Source of the DNA: Thermoproteota archaeon
Lineage (GTDB): Archaea > Korarchaeota > Korarchaeia > Korarchaeales > Korarchaeaceae
Reading direction: 5' to 3'
Length of the DNA: 33,188 nucleotides
Assembly: GCA_003661365.1 (NCBI GenBank)
Contig: QMVZ01000003.1
Coordinates: 1 to 33,188 of the forward strand
Shown: one piece after another, positions 22,578-31,280 of the stretch
Position numbering within the stretch: position 1 is the stretch's first letter
How the letters are laid out: every line of letters begins with the position of its first letter
Notes under the pieces: generated by a model
Databases searched by the model: none
Told to the model about the DNA's origin: nothing
The model's input: only the letters and a program-made list of their open reading frames with translations
Made by a program: the position numbers and the translations under genes

Positions 22578-24752
22578 ATGTTCAGAGCAGTTCCAACTAA
22601 GCGTTTCTATCTCTATACGGCTAAGTGGAACAGAGATAGGCTAGTAAATGCACTTCTAGATTTTAACGAAGTAGAACTGACAGATATAAAGGATCCAGAA
22701 CTAAAACCATTGAAAGAAACTACAGAACTAGATGAATTTTATACGAAAGTACTTTTGAAGCTCAAACTCAAGTTAGAAGAAATAGAAGAGATCGTAGGTA
22801 AGAAGATTAGAACAGAAGATGTGGAAGGGGCTCTCTATATCACTCCAGAAGATGCCGAGAAGTTGCTAAAAAAAGTTGATGAAAAAATAGCTTTACTCAG
22901 AAATCTATTGGATCCTAAGTTGATTGAAAAAAGGAGAAAGGAGCTAGAGGAGGTTAACAATAAACTTGCCTGGTTAGAAGAAGAGATACTTTCTTCCCTT
23001 GAACCAAAGGTGAGAGCCAGTCTTAGGATTGAAGAAAAACATGCAAGGATATTTGAAGTTCTAAGCTTTTTAGAGGAGAACATAGATTCAATGGAGAAAA
23101 CAATTAAGGAAATTGCACAAAATCCCTCAAAAATTAAAGACAAGACATCAACCGTATACGAACTGACCGACTTGCTGTCTAAAATGGAGGAGAACTGGTT
23201 TTCTCTGCCGGAAGATATCAGAAACAGGATATCAAAAAAGTTCGAGAGACTGAAGGAGGGAATACATGAACTAGAATCACTAATGAACCAGCTATCAAAT
23301 CAAGAGAAAGAGGCTGAGGAGGTCCAGCTGACCTTTCATGACGAAATTATAAAGACTTGTCAGGATCTCCTAAGGTTCTTAGACGAGTTCAGGGGCGAGA
23401 TAGCAGACATAGGAAATTCGGTTCTTTCAACGTCAGTTTTGCTTTCCGAGGGCTTTTCTCTCGAGAAAGTGCTACCAGAATACGTTCAGAAGGCTAAACC
23501 TCTGATAGAGCGGAAAAGAAATCTTGAGGCAGAGATATCTTTGTTTGAAGATCTGTTTGAAAGAAGAGCTACTGAGATAGAGCGACTCAAGCAAGACATC
23601 CTCGGGCTGGGACAAAACATTGTGGCAGTTATGTTATGGATAAAGGGATTTCTTCTAAACTCAAAGATATTAGAATGCATCTATGAGGGAGAGAGAATCA
23701 TTGCGGTCTCTGGATGGATCCCGACCTCTTTAGAAGAGGAATTCAAACAGCATATGAGTTCTAGATTGGGACCTCTAATGGAGCTTAGATTAGAAGAAGA
23801 TAAGATGGGCCCATCTTACATACACCTTCCAAGGATATTTGCCCCATTCAGACTCCTAACACATAAAATGGTCGGATATCCTAAGGCCAAACAGCTCGAC
23901 CCAACGCCCTTGGTTTCTCTTCTATTTCCCATAATGTTTGGAATTATGTTTGGGGATATTGGTCATGGTCTAGCTGCGCTCTTATTTGGACTTTTCCTAC
24001 GAAGGAAGAAGGGAACTCTTAGAGATCTTGGAGGCATACTGGTGCCCATGGGAATATGTTCGATGTTCTTCGGTCTTCTATACGGAGAAGCCTTTCTGAA
24101 AGAGGTTTACCATCCGATTCTCTTCTCACCGATACACGAGCCCATCAGGATCCTCCTTGTAGCAATAATCTTCGGCCTTATCCATCTAAATATAGCGTTT
24201 ACTGCCAATATAGTCAGTAAACTCGGGGAAGGAAGGTATTTGGATGCAATATTTCACCATGGTGGATTGCTCACAGTAGGTATGTATGACTTGGCAGCCT
24301 ATGCAGTCTATAGGACAGGAGGAGATGTAATGTCGGCTTTAAAAGATCCCTTCATGATGGGCGCGGCTTGCCTGCTCGGAATAACCATGCTAGTTATGAT
24401 GATTGAGCCCAAGCTAAAGGGACATGGAATGTTTGAAGGGATCATGGAAGCTTTTGAGGCAGCTCTCGAAGGAACCATTGGTTTGCTTGCAAACACCCTC
24501 TCATATTTGAGGTTAGCTGGTTTTGCCATTTCTCACGCAGCGTTTGGCATAATTGTCAAATCTATTGTTGGAGAGGGCGGAAGTCTGCCGACATTCATCA
24601 TAGCATCTGCATCAATGAACCTGCTCGCCATGGGCTTGGAGGGTATGGCGGCATTTATTCAAGCTACTAGGCTTACCCTATACGAATTTATGACCAAATT
24701 CTTCAAAGGAGAGGGAAGAGCACTAAAAACGATAGATAGCTTGGTTGGATAA
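22578..24752 (+). CDS. atpI: A-type ATP synthase subunit I (a-subunit homologue)
   Basis: This is the membrane stator and proton/sodium half-channel of the archaeal ATP synthase. The 724-residue protein has a long coiled-coil cytoplasmic arm (about 1-400; for example EEIVGKKIRTEDVEGAL and repeated Glu/Lys heptads at 100-260). The C-terminal half follows with about seven membrane spans from residue 450. The essential Arg is in the LSYLRLAGFA motif (Arg645). GGAGGTGA lies five bases before the ATG. It heads a two-gene unit with K, with only 52 bases between them, and lies opposite the seven-gene F-H-E-A-B-D-C unit. Confidence 0.95.
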   Translation: MFRAVPTKRFYLYTAKWNRDRLVNALLDFNEVELTDIKDPELKPLKETTELDEFYTKVLLKLKLKLEEIEEIVGKKIRTEDVEGALYITPEDAEKLLKKVDEKIALLRNLLDPKLIEKRRKELEEVNNKLAWLEEEILSSLEPKVRASLRIEEKHARIFEVLSFLEENIDSMEKTIKEIAQNPSKIKDKTSTVYELTDLLSKMEENWFSLPEDIRNRISKKFERLKEGIHELESLMNQLSNQEKEAEEVQLTFHDEIIKTCQDLLRFLDEFRGEIADIGNSVLSTSVLLSEGFSLEKVLPEYVQKAKPLIERKRNLEAEISLFEDLFERRATEIERLKQDILGLGQNIVAVMLWIKGFLLNSKILECIYEGERIIAVSGWIPTSLEEEFKQHMSSRLGPLMELRLEEDKMGPSYIHLPRIFAPFRLLTHKMVGYPKAKQLDPTPLVSLLFPIMFGIMFGDIGHGLAALLFGLFLRRKKGTLRDLGGILVPMGICSMFFGLLYGEAFLKEVYHPILFSPIHEPIRILLVAIIFGLIHLNIAFTANIVSKLGEGRYLDAIFHHGGLLTVGMYDLAAYAVYRTGGDVMSALKDPFMMGAACLLGITMLVMMIEPKLKGHGMFEGIMEAFEAALEGTIGLLANTLSYLRLAGFAISHAAFGIIVKSIVGEGGSLPTFIIASASMNLLAMGLEGMAAFIQATRLTLYEFMTKFFKGEGRALKTIDSLVG

Positions 24753-24760
24753 GTGATTGG

Positions 24761-24777
24761 AAAATATTTTAATAAAT
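24761..24777 (+). promoter_or_regulatory. Internal TATA-like box before atpK
   Basis: AAAATATTTTAATAAAT lies between the atpI stop and the K ATG, about 28 bases before it. It could supply extra K mRNA. It is an AT-rich pattern match only. Confidence 0.4.
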
Positions 24778-24804
24778 CCATGTAGGGGGCAAGGGGAGAT
24801 TCAT

Positions 24805-25143
24805 ATGTCTGCGTCGACGAGAAAGATCTTGCTTTACTCCTTTATCCTAGTTCCGTTGGTCATTATATTCATAGCAGGGCACGTAATGGCTGTGGCGGCA
24901 GCAGAGGAAGTGGAGGCCATGGATGAAGAAGCTAGGAAATGGGCATTTATTGGTGCTGGTGTAGCTGTCGCAGCAAGCACATTTAATGCAGCTTGGGCAC
25001 TTCGTGCCGTCGCAATAGGCGGGACTGCCCTCCTTACAGAAAGACCTGAACAGTTCGGCGCCGTTCTACTTCTCGGAGGTCTTGCTGAGGGCGTCGCCAT
25101 ATACGGCTTGCTAGTGGCCATTCTAATACTTGGAAAGATATGA
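24805..25143 (+). CDS. atpK: A-type ATP synthase subunit K (c-ring proteolipid)
   Basis: This is the rotor ring subunit that carries the coupling ion. From the chosen ATG the protein is 112 residues. It has a first hydrophobic span (7-31) that ends in AVAAAEE and may be a cleaved signal peptide. The two-helix hairpin follows (about 48-70 and 85-111), with the ion-binding Glu95 in GGLAEGVAIYGL. GGGGAGA lies just before the ATG at 24805; a TTG further upstream in frame (24757) would add a non-hydrophobic extension and lacks a site. The ring needs many copies per complex, which may explain the separate AT-rich promoter-like sequence. Its last 21 bases overlap the convergent C subunit gene. Confidence 0.92.
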   Translation: MSASTRKILLYSFILVPLVIIFIAGHVMAVAAAEEVEAMDEEARKWAFIGAGVAVAASTFNAAWALRAVAIGGTALLTERPEQFGAVLLLGGLAEGVAIYGLLVAILILGKI

Positions 25144-26151
25144 AGCTATCCCAACTATCCTTCGGAGGGTTTCAGACGAAACCCCCTCTTTCTTACCTAT
25201 AACTACTAATCTAATGGCCTGTGACTCCCATTCTGTTCTAAGGATGTACCAAATTGTATACGATACACCTACAAAGTTTCTCCTTGCAATTAGGCATGCC
25301 CTTTCAAGCAAATCACTGAATAGTATGAATTCCCATAAGAGAGGCTCCTCAATCTCCTTATGAACAGTAAGTATCCTCTTTGCTATCGCCGAATATCTGT
25401 TTAAGGTTGAAATTTTCTTTAGCGCCTCTTCAAAACTCTTCGTCGCTGATAGAATGTCATAAGCTTCTTGATCCATGGTTTCTTGCAATACTTGGATTCT
25501 ATCGGCCCTATCGCAATAAATGGCTCTCAGACAGACAACTACTAACCTCCCATCTACATATTTACGAAAAAGTTCTCTTAACTTTTTATCAATGAGACGA
25601 GTTTTAAGCTTCTTTGTAAGTAATTCTGCGTAAGATCTCTCCAGCAACATATCTAACAGAGCAATATCTTCCTCCCCGCTCTCTCTCCATTCTTCCATCG
25701 CTCTAAATATGGGTTCTACTTCTTTTGAGGGAGGTTTTCTTTTCATTTCGATCAACTGATATACTCCTGGGAGGAACTCGGCAGGAAAAACTTCTATGGG
25801 CACTTCTTGCTCGAATCTTTTGGCGTAAATCGTTCTTCTTAACCTCTCTATATCATATTTTGAAAGGTATGCGCACACAATTCCCGCCATTTTCTCATCA
25901 AGAAGGGAGAGGATGTAAGAAATTCTCTCATACATCAGTTTGTTTATGCGGGCTTCGATTTCCCTGTTGTCGAGGAGGTCATCTCTCGTCCTGAAGAACT
26001 TTCCGTACTCGGTGTTTCTGAGCTTTTCGAGCAATTGATCAAGATCCTCGGTATCAATAAGTGAGAGGAGATCCTTGTATGATAAGAGATGGAGAGCCAA
26101 CCCATGGCTTCTTATCACAGAGTATAGCCTCTTTCCACTAAACATTCTCAT
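25123..26151 (-). CDS. atpC: A-type ATP synthase subunit C (central stalk, d-like)
   Basis: Subunit C is the funnel-shaped connector between the c-ring and the central stalk. The 342-residue, almost all-helical protein fits the V/A-ATPase C/d family. Family marks seen are YSVIRSHGLALHLLSYKDL near the start, a tandem arrangement of helices, YLSKYDIERLRRTIYAKR in the middle and LLERACLIARRN near the end. It is the last gene of the seven-gene unit. The ATG overlaps the D stop (ATGA), and a second ATG lies two codons inside. The 3' end overlaps the convergent K gene by 21 bases, so full-length transcripts of the two units would be complementary there. Confidence 0.9.
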   Translation of the reverse strand: MRMFSGKRLYSVIRSHGLALHLLSYKDLLSLIDTEDLDQLLEKLRNTEYGKFFRTRDDLLDNREIEARINKLMYERISYILSLLDEKMAGIVCAYLSKYDIERLRRTIYAKRFEQEVPIEVFPAEFLPGVYQLIEMKRKPPSKEVEPIFRAMEEWRESGEEDIALLDMLLERSYAELLTKKLKTRLIDKKLRELFRKYVDGRLVVVCLRAIYCDRADRIQVLQETMDQEAYDILSATKSFEEALKKISTLNRYSAIAKRILTVHKEIEEPLLWEFILFSDLLERACLIARRNFVGVSYTIWYILRTEWESQAIRLVVIGKKEGVSSETLRRIVGIASYLSKY

Positions 26152-26765
26152 ACACCTCTCTTCAACATTCTATACTTCTTAATCCTGAGGAAATCCTCCA
26201 AGCTTTCCTCTTCCAATCTCTCTTCTATGTACTTGATCGCTCTCTCATGTTCTGGTATGATCACCTTTCTCAGCGTGTTAACTCTTCTCATGGTATCTGC
26301 GACCTCAATGGCAAGTCTCTCAAGGGCTGCTTCCAGCATAACGACATCTATCAATCTATCCATCATTCGTTGAAGTCCATCCAGGGCTGAAATCAGAGGT
26401 GCTTGTATGGAAGGTGATGGTTTGAAGCCCTTTTGAACGATTTGAGCTCCTGGTATCTCTACTCCCATGAGGCTAGTTGTTTTGACTTTAACTAGGAAGG
26501 GCTGGCTCAGTAGTGCAGCCTTCCTCATCTCTTCAACTCCAGCAATTGCATAAGCCACCTTTAACTGCTCGTAGACCTCCATCATCTCTTTGTCTAACTC
26601 TTTTCTTTCAATCAACCTTCCTTGAAGCGCTGAGAGCTCTTTGATTAGCTTATCTCTCTTCATTTCAAGGGTTTCTGCTCCCATTTTGAAGAATTCGACC
26701 CTTTTCCTAAGTTTTATTAGAAAGCCCTTCGTGGGAGCTACCCTTCCTACGGCTCTAAAGGCCAC
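26148..26765 (-). CDS. atpD: A-type ATP synthase subunit D (central rotor shaft)
   Basis: Subunit D is the rotating central stalk that passes torque between the A3B3 head and the c-ring. The 205-residue protein is a long antiparallel coiled coil with the family's N-terminal pattern PTKGFLIKLRKRVEFFKMGAE (in part) and the C-terminal helix RRVNTLRKVIIPEHERAIKYI, the usual NALE/RRVNAL-like mark. Between them is a short beta segment (VKTTSLMGVEIPGAQ). The start is GTG at 26765, three bases after the B stop. The stop overlaps the C start, so translation runs through B-D-C. Confidence 0.94.
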   Translation of the reverse strand: MAFRAVGRVAPTKGFLIKLRKRVEFFKMGAETLEMKRDKLIKELSALQGRLIERKELDKEMMEVYEQLKVAYAIAGVEEMRKAALLSQPFLVKVKTTSLMGVEIPGAQIVQKGFKPSPSIQAPLISALDGLQRMMDRLIDVVMLEAALERLAIEVADTMRRVNTLRKVIIPEHERAIKYIEERLEEESLEDFLRIKKYRMLKRGV

Positions 26766-26770
26766 TCAAT

Positions 26771-28159
26771 TCACCCAGCCCTGTACTTCGGATGGTACTC
26801 TTTCATCACTTCCTCGCTTATCCTGGTAAGCTCCCTCTCGGGAATCATCGACAAGAGTTCCCACGCTATATCTAAGGTTTCTTCGATGGTTCTCCTCTCT
26901 TCAAACCCTTGCTTTACGAACTTCTCCTCAAATTCCGTTGCAAACTCATAGTACCTTTTCTCCCTCTCGCTCAATCCGGCCTCTCCTATAATGCTGGCAA
27001 GCTCCCTAGCCCTAGTTCCCATGGAATATGTAGCATAAAGCTGGTCTGAAACAGCCTTATGATCTTTTCTGGTCTTACCTTCACCTATTCCATCCTTCAT
27101 GAGCCTGCTAAGGCTCGGAAGAACGTCTATGGGCGGATATATCCCCCTGTTGTAGAGGGTAGTGCTCAGGAAGATCTGTCCCTCGGTGATGTATCCGGTG
27201 AGGTCTGGGATCGGATGGGTAAAGTCGCCTCCAGGCATCGTCAGTATTGGCATTAGAGTGATGGATCCAAGCCTTCCCTTTATTCTACCAGCTCTCTCAT
27301 AGAGGGATGCTAGATCGCTATACATGTACCCAGGGTAGCCCTTCCTGCTTGGAACTTCTTCCCTAGCAGCACTGATTTCCCTTAAAGCCTCGCAGTAGTT
27401 GGTCATGTCGGTCATTATGACGAGGACGTCCATACCTAAGTCGAAAGCAAGGTATTCAGCAGCTGTCAAGGCAACTCTAGGCGTAGTAAGCCTCTCAATA
27501 ACAGGGTCGTCTGCAAGGTTGAGAAACATGACCGACCTGCTCAAAGCCCCTAGTGCCTCGAACTGCTCCATGAAGAACCTTACTTCCTCTGTCTTCAGGC
27601 CTATGGCGGCGAAAACTATGGAAAACCTCTCCTCCTTTCCTGGAACGAACGCTTGTCGTGCTATCTGGGCAGCCAGTTCATTGTGAGGAAGACCCGATAT
27701 TGAGAAGATTGGAAGCTTCTGTCCTCTGACAAGGCTTAGCATTCCGTCTATAGCGGATATCCCCGTTTCGACGAACTCGTCCGGATAGTCCCTGCTAACA
27801 GGGTTTATTGGCTTTCCATCTATTTCCCTATAGTCCTCGGGTCTAATTGGAGGACCCCCGTCTATTGGCTGACCAGCGCCATTGAACATCCTACCTATCA
27901 TATCGCTGGAAACCGGAAGTTGAAGGGTCGTTCCTGTGAACTTTATCATGGCGTCGCTTTCAATTCCTTCTGGATCTCCCAGTACTTGGATTATCACCAT
28001 GTCCTTTCCAGCTTCTAGAACCTGTCCAGTCCATTCCCTGCCCTCTTCGGTGAAGATCTTGACTACTTCACCGTACTTAGCGTCAGGCACCCCTCTCATG
28101 ATGACGAGGGGTCCCTTTACCTGATCGATGCCCCTATACGTTAGTCCGCTAATACTCAT
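26771..28159 (-). CDS. atpB: A-type ATP synthase subunit B (non-catalytic head subunit)
   Basis: Subunit B alternates with A in the hexameric head and is regulatory rather than catalytic. The 462-residue protein has the beta-barrel N-terminus (YRGIDQVKGPLVIMRGV) and the RecA-like core. The Walker A loop is replaced by SGLPHNELAAQIARQA, as in other B subunits, confirming that it does not hydrolyse ATP. The Arg-rich SRSVMFLNLADDPVIERL and LSRLMKDGIGEGKTRKDH segments are conserved. The ATG shares one base with the A stop codon (TAATG). It is followed by D after 5 bases. Confidence 0.96.
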   Translation of the reverse strand: MSISGLTYRGIDQVKGPLVIMRGVPDAKYGEVVKIFTEEGREWTGQVLEAGKDMVIIQVLGDPEGIESDAMIKFTGTTLQLPVSSDMIGRMFNGAGQPIDGGPPIRPEDYREIDGKPINPVSRDYPDEFVETGISAIDGMLSLVRGQKLPIFSISGLPHNELAAQIARQAFVPGKEERFSIVFAAIGLKTEEVRFFMEQFEALGALSRSVMFLNLADDPVIERLTTPRVALTAAEYLAFDLGMDVLVIMTDMTNYCEALREISAAREEVPSRKGYPGYMYSDLASLYERAGRIKGRLGSITLMPILTMPGGDFTHPIPDLTGYITEGQIFLSTTLYNRGIYPPIDVLPSLSRLMKDGIGEGKTRKDHKAVSDQLYATYSMGTRARELASIIGEAGLSEREKRYYEFATEFEEKFVKQGFEERRTIEETLDIAWELLSMIPERELTRISEEVMKEYHPKYRAG

Positions 28160-29940
28160 TATATCACCACCCTTTTCACGAGCGAAATCTCCTTCTCAAG
28201 CTTCTCCATTATGTTCTTTATGGCTTCTTCTACCCTATCTTCCTCTAGAAACTTTAGCCTTCCAAGATCTCCGATGACTTCCATTTTTTCTATCTCTGTA
28301 AATGGAACGCCAGCGTCTACGAGGGGCTTAACTTTCTTGTAGAATTCTAGGAGTGTCTTCAAGATTAGGACCTGCTTTCGCGGAGAGCAGTAAGTATCCA
28401 CTTCATGATAAGCGTTCTGCACCAAGAAACCTTCCCTTATCAGTTCTCCTACCAAAATGATCAGTCTGTTCTCGTCGGAGAGGGCACTTTCCCCGACAAC
28501 GCTAGCTATCTCTTCGAGGCGGGAGGATTCTTGAAGTATGGTCATGGCTTCCTCTCGTGGTGCATACATGTCCATCTCCACTTGCCTTATCCACCACTTC
28601 CTAACGTTATCCACGTACTTTGAGAAGCTCTGAAGCCAGTTTATTGCTGGAAAGTGCCTTTTGAATGCGAGAGTTGTATCGAGAGCCCAGAAGGTTCCCA
28701 CATACCTGATTGTGTGCTGAGTTACTGGCTCGTTTAGATCTCCTCCCGAAGGGCTTACTGCTCCAATTATGCTTACTGATCCTACCCTTCCATCCCCTCC
28801 TAGCGTCCTTACCTTGCCACCTCTTTCGTAGAAAGCCGCTATAAAGTCAGGTAGGTATGCTGGATATCCTCTCTCAGATGGGATCTCCTCAAGCCTAGAG
28901 CTGAGCTCTCTCAGAGCTTCCGCCCAACGAGATGTGGAATCAGCGGTCAAAACGACGTGATAGCCCATGTCCCTGTAGTACTCGGCATATGTAATGCCGA
29001 CGAAGATGCTGGCCTCCCTAGCTGGCACAGGCATGTTACTAGTGTTTGCAATTAGTATGCTCCTCCTCATGAGAGGAGCGCCAGTTCTAGGATCTACAAG
29101 CTTGGGGAAGTGGAGAAGGAGGTCTGTCATCTCGTTCCCTCTCTCCCCGCACCCCACATACACCACTACATCTGCATCTGCCCACTTAGAAATCTGGTGA
29201 AGCGTCACGGTCTTACCCGTTCCAAATCCTCCCGGAATGGCTGCAGTTCCCCCTTTCGAGATCGGGAAGAACGTGTCGATAACCCTCTGTCCGGTTACCA
29301 GCAGCTCGGTTGCTCCTAAGTATTCCTTAAACGGCCTTGGAACTCTAACTGGCCACTTATGGTACATCTTAAGTTCTATTTCCCTTGAATCCTCTCTTAG
29401 GGTGGCGATAACGTCTTCAATCTGGTAGGTTCCCTCAGGAACCACATCAACGACCTCTACCCTCCTCAAGTTGGGAGGAACCATTATCCTGTGGGTTATA
29501 GCTCCCTCAGGAACCTCTCCAATGACGCTTCCAGGTTCAAGCCTATCTCCCTTCTTAACAAGGGGCTTAAACTCCCACTTTCTGTCTCTTGGAAGAGTCG
29601 GAAGCCTTATACCTCTCTCTATGAAGGAGCCCGTCATCTCTGCGATCTTCTCTAAAGGCCTTCCAAGACCATCTAGAACCTGGCCTAAGAGTCCGGGGCC
29701 TAGCTCAACGCTAAGGGGCTCACCAGTCCTCTTAACAGGCTCTCCAGGGGACATCCCTGTCGTTGTCTCGTAGATCTGGATAACTGCTGTATCTCCCTCT
29801 ATTCTAACGATCTCCCCAGTTAGCTCCTCCTCTCCCACCAAGACGACCTCTCTTACCCTGGCCCCCCTCATGTTATCGGCTATAACGACGGAACCCTTAA
29901 TGTGCCTGATAACCCCTATACCTAACTCCTCGTTACTCAT
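28159..29940 (-). CDS. atpA: A-type ATP synthase subunit A (catalytic)
   Basis: This is the catalytic head subunit that makes or hydrolyses ATP. The 593-residue protein carries the P-loop GGFGTGKTV near residues 235-243, the catalytic Glu segment YVGCGERGNEMTDLL, and the Arg/Tyr-rich SERGYPAYLPDFIAAFYERGG. It also has the A-type specific non-homologous region (about 110-200), which the F1 beta subunit lacks. No intein interrupts the P-loop, although VMA1-type inteins are common at this position in related proteins. The ATG overlaps the E stop (ATGA), and its stop overlaps the B start by one base. Confidence 0.97.
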   Translation of the reverse strand: MSNEELGIGVIRHIKGSVVIADNMRGARVREVVLVGEEELTGEIVRIEGDTAVIQIYETTTGMSPGEPVKRTGEPLSVELGPGLLGQVLDGLGRPLEKIAEMTGSFIERGIRLPTLPRDRKWEFKPLVKKGDRLEPGSVIGEVPEGAITHRIMVPPNLRRVEVVDVVPEGTYQIEDVIATLREDSREIELKMYHKWPVRVPRPFKEYLGATELLVTGQRVIDTFFPISKGGTAAIPGGFGTGKTVTLHQISKWADADVVVYVGCGERGNEMTDLLLHFPKLVDPRTGAPLMRRSILIANTSNMPVPAREASIFVGITYAEYYRDMGYHVVLTADSTSRWAEALRELSSRLEEIPSERGYPAYLPDFIAAFYERGGKVRTLGGDGRVGSVSIIGAVSPSGGDLNEPVTQHTIRYVGTFWALDTTLAFKRHFPAINWLQSFSKYVDNVRKWWIRQVEMDMYAPREEAMTILQESSRLEEIASVVGESALSDENRLIILVGELIREGFLVQNAYHEVDTYCSPRKQVLILKTLLEFYKKVKPLVDAGVPFTEIEKMEVIGDLGRLKFLEEDRVEEAIKNIMEKLEKEISLVKRVVI

Positions 29941-30593
29941 TCATCACTCCCTCCAAAAAGCAGATCTATAAGCTTTGGCTCGTTTCTTTCCCTATAACCC
30001 ACAAGCCTTCCATCAAATGTGTTGTAAAACCTCCTTGTGTCACCCTCGTCCCTCGCTATTACGCCGCCTATTACGAAGGCCTGCTTTGTCACATCCACCT
30101 GCATGTCCACATTCATCTCCTTGCTCAGCCTCTCAGCCACCTTTCTCAGAACTGATAAGTCCTTTCCCTTCCCCCAGATATACAATTTGTTAGTCCCAAG
30201 TGCTTCGGCCGCCTCTCTGGCGTATTTCATCAGAATCTCCTCATAATTCCACTCTGGTAGCTTGTTTTCAGCTATAAGTGCAAGCTGCTCCCTTACTTTT
30301 TCGAAAAGAAGGTCAAGATATCTTTTCTGCATGGTGAGGATTTCCCTCTTTATCTTTATCTCTACCGCGCTGCTCTTCTTTGCTATCTCATCCTTAACCT
30401 TTCTGTCTATCTCCTTCTTCTTTGCCTCTATTATCCTGTTAGCCCTTCTTTCGGCTTCCTTAATTATCCTTTCAGCTTCTTCTTTCGCCTGAGAGATTAT
30501 CTCATCTGCCTTTCGCTTCGATACCTCTAAGATCGACTCTATCATCTCTTCAAGTTCCTTTCTCTCTACCGCTTCGACCTCAGCCTTCTTCAC
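29937..30593 (-). CDS. atpE: A-type ATP synthase subunit E (peripheral stalk)
   Basis: Subunit E pairs with H to form the peripheral stalk. The 218-residue protein has an N-terminal coiled coil rich in Glu, Lys and Ala (about 5-85; ADEIISQAKEEAERIIKEAE) and a globular C-terminal domain (VDVTKQAFVIGGVIARD, then RFYNTFDGRL), both typical of the family. The start is GTG at 30593, 14 bases inside the end of the H gene, with GAGGGGGG about 11 bases upstream. The stop overlaps the A start codon. Confidence 0.94.
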   Translation of the reverse strand: MKKAEVEAVERKELEEMIESILEVSKRKADEIISQAKEEAERIIKEAERRANRIIEAKKKEIDRKVKDEIAKKSSAVEIKIKREILTMQKRYLDLLFEKVREQLALIAENKLPEWNYEEILMKYAREAAEALGTNKLYIWGKGKDLSVLRKVAERLSKEMNVDMQVDVTKQAFVIGGVIARDEGDTRRFYNTFDGRLVGYRERNEPKLIDLLFGGSDE

Positions 30594-30894
30594 CTAGGAC
30601 TACCCCCCTCAAAACGATTTCAACTGCCTTTTCTATGTTCTTCTTTGCAAGCTCCTCCATCTCTGTTAGCTTTCCTGTCATTTCCTTGGTTATCTTTTCT
30701 ACCTCTTTCTCCACGATCTCATCTATGTTAGTGCCCAGCACTATGGTTTCAGCAGATCTCTCAGCTTCCTCCACTATTTCCTTTGCCCTCTTCTTTGCTT
30801 CCTCCACTATTTCCTTTGCCTGTTTTCTAGCATTCTCCAAAATCTCTCTAGACTTCTTGTCTGCCTCTACAATCAGTTCGACTAATCTTGGCAT
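30580..30894 (-). CDS. atpH: A-type ATP synthase subunit H (peripheral stalk coiled coil)
   Basis: Subunit H is the coiled-coil partner of E in the peripheral stalk. The 104-residue protein is almost entirely helix. It has an 11-residue (hendecad) repeat, seen as KQAKEIVEEAK then KRAKEIVEEAE then RSAETIV, as known for right-handed E-H stalks. The repeat exists at the DNA level too, as a perfect 24-base direct repeat 33 bases apart. The start is ATG at 30894, and F ends 13 bases upstream. Its last 14 bases overlap subunit E. Confidence 0.92.
   Translation of the reverse strand: MPRLVELIVEADKKSREILENARKQAKEIVEEAKKRAKEIVEEAERSAETIVLGTNIDEIVEKEVEKITKEMTGKLTEMEELAKKNIEKAVEIVLRGVVLGEEG
30764..30820 (-). 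repeat. 24-bp direct repeat in atpH
   Basis: Positions 30764-30787 and 30797-30820 are identical over 24 bases and lie exactly 33 bases (11 codons) apart. They encode the same part of the hendecad unit in subunit H. This looks like a recent in-frame duplication of one coiled-coil repeat. Confidence 0.9.
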
Positions 30895-30907
30895 AACATT
30901 CCCCCGT

Positions 30908-31252
30908 CTAAACTTTTAATCCCTTGAAACCGAGAGACTTCTCTATCAAATCACGAAGCTCCCTTAACCTCAGGCCTCTCGGTTTCTTTAAATCTGGTAT
31001 TACCGCAAATATTGGCTTGAAAATTCTTCTTTGGAGAATTCTCTCTCTGTAATCTGATATCATCTCCGCAACCGATTCGTTCATAAATACTATTTCAGGG
31101 AGCTCATCTTCCTCCCGCCTCAAAATGCGTAAGACCTCGTTTTTATCCCTCACAATGTAAGATTTTATGCCAATTGCCTCAAAAGCGGAAGCTAGTAGCT
31201 CATCATCCGTCAACAGCAAGGGTTGTGAAGGTTCGTATGTCTCACTCATCAT
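30908..31252 (-). CDS. atpF: A-type ATP synthase subunit F (regulatory, central stalk)
   Basis: Subunit F binds D and regulates ATP hydrolysis. The 114-residue protein has the Rossmann-like F fold: TDDELLASAFEAIGIKSYIV, then LPEIVFMNESVAEMI, then KPIFAVIPD. It ends with a basic C-terminal helix (GLRLRELRDLIEKSLG). The N-terminal dozen residues are an extra disordered tail. The start is one of two adjacent ATG codons (31252 or 31249) after GAGGTAGCAGG. It is the first gene of the F-H-E-A-B-D-C unit, with a palindrome and an AT-rich box upstream. Confidence 0.92.
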   Translation of the reverse strand: MMSETYEPSQPLLLTDDELLASAFEAIGIKSYIVRDKNEVLRILRREEDELPEIVFMNESVAEMISDYRERILQRRIFKPIFAVIPDLKKPRGLRLRELRDLIEKSLGFKGLKV

Positions 31253-31261
31253 CCTGCTACC

Positions 31262-31277
31262 TCATCCGGACGGATGA
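31262..31277. promoter_or_regulatory. Palindrome at the predicted start of the ATPase operon
   Basis: TCATCC-GGAC-GGATGA forms a 6-4-6 inverted repeat. It lies between the AT-rich box and the atpF ATG, at about the distance where transcription should begin. That placement fits an operator or a start-site-covering element. Nothing ties it to a known regulator. Confidence 0.45.
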
Positions 31278-31280
31278 TAG

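Noticed and set aside
24757..24804. TTG start giving a longer K subunit
   Set aside because: The extension is not hydrophobic or conserved and has no ribosome site; the ATG at 24805 has GGGGAGA just before it.
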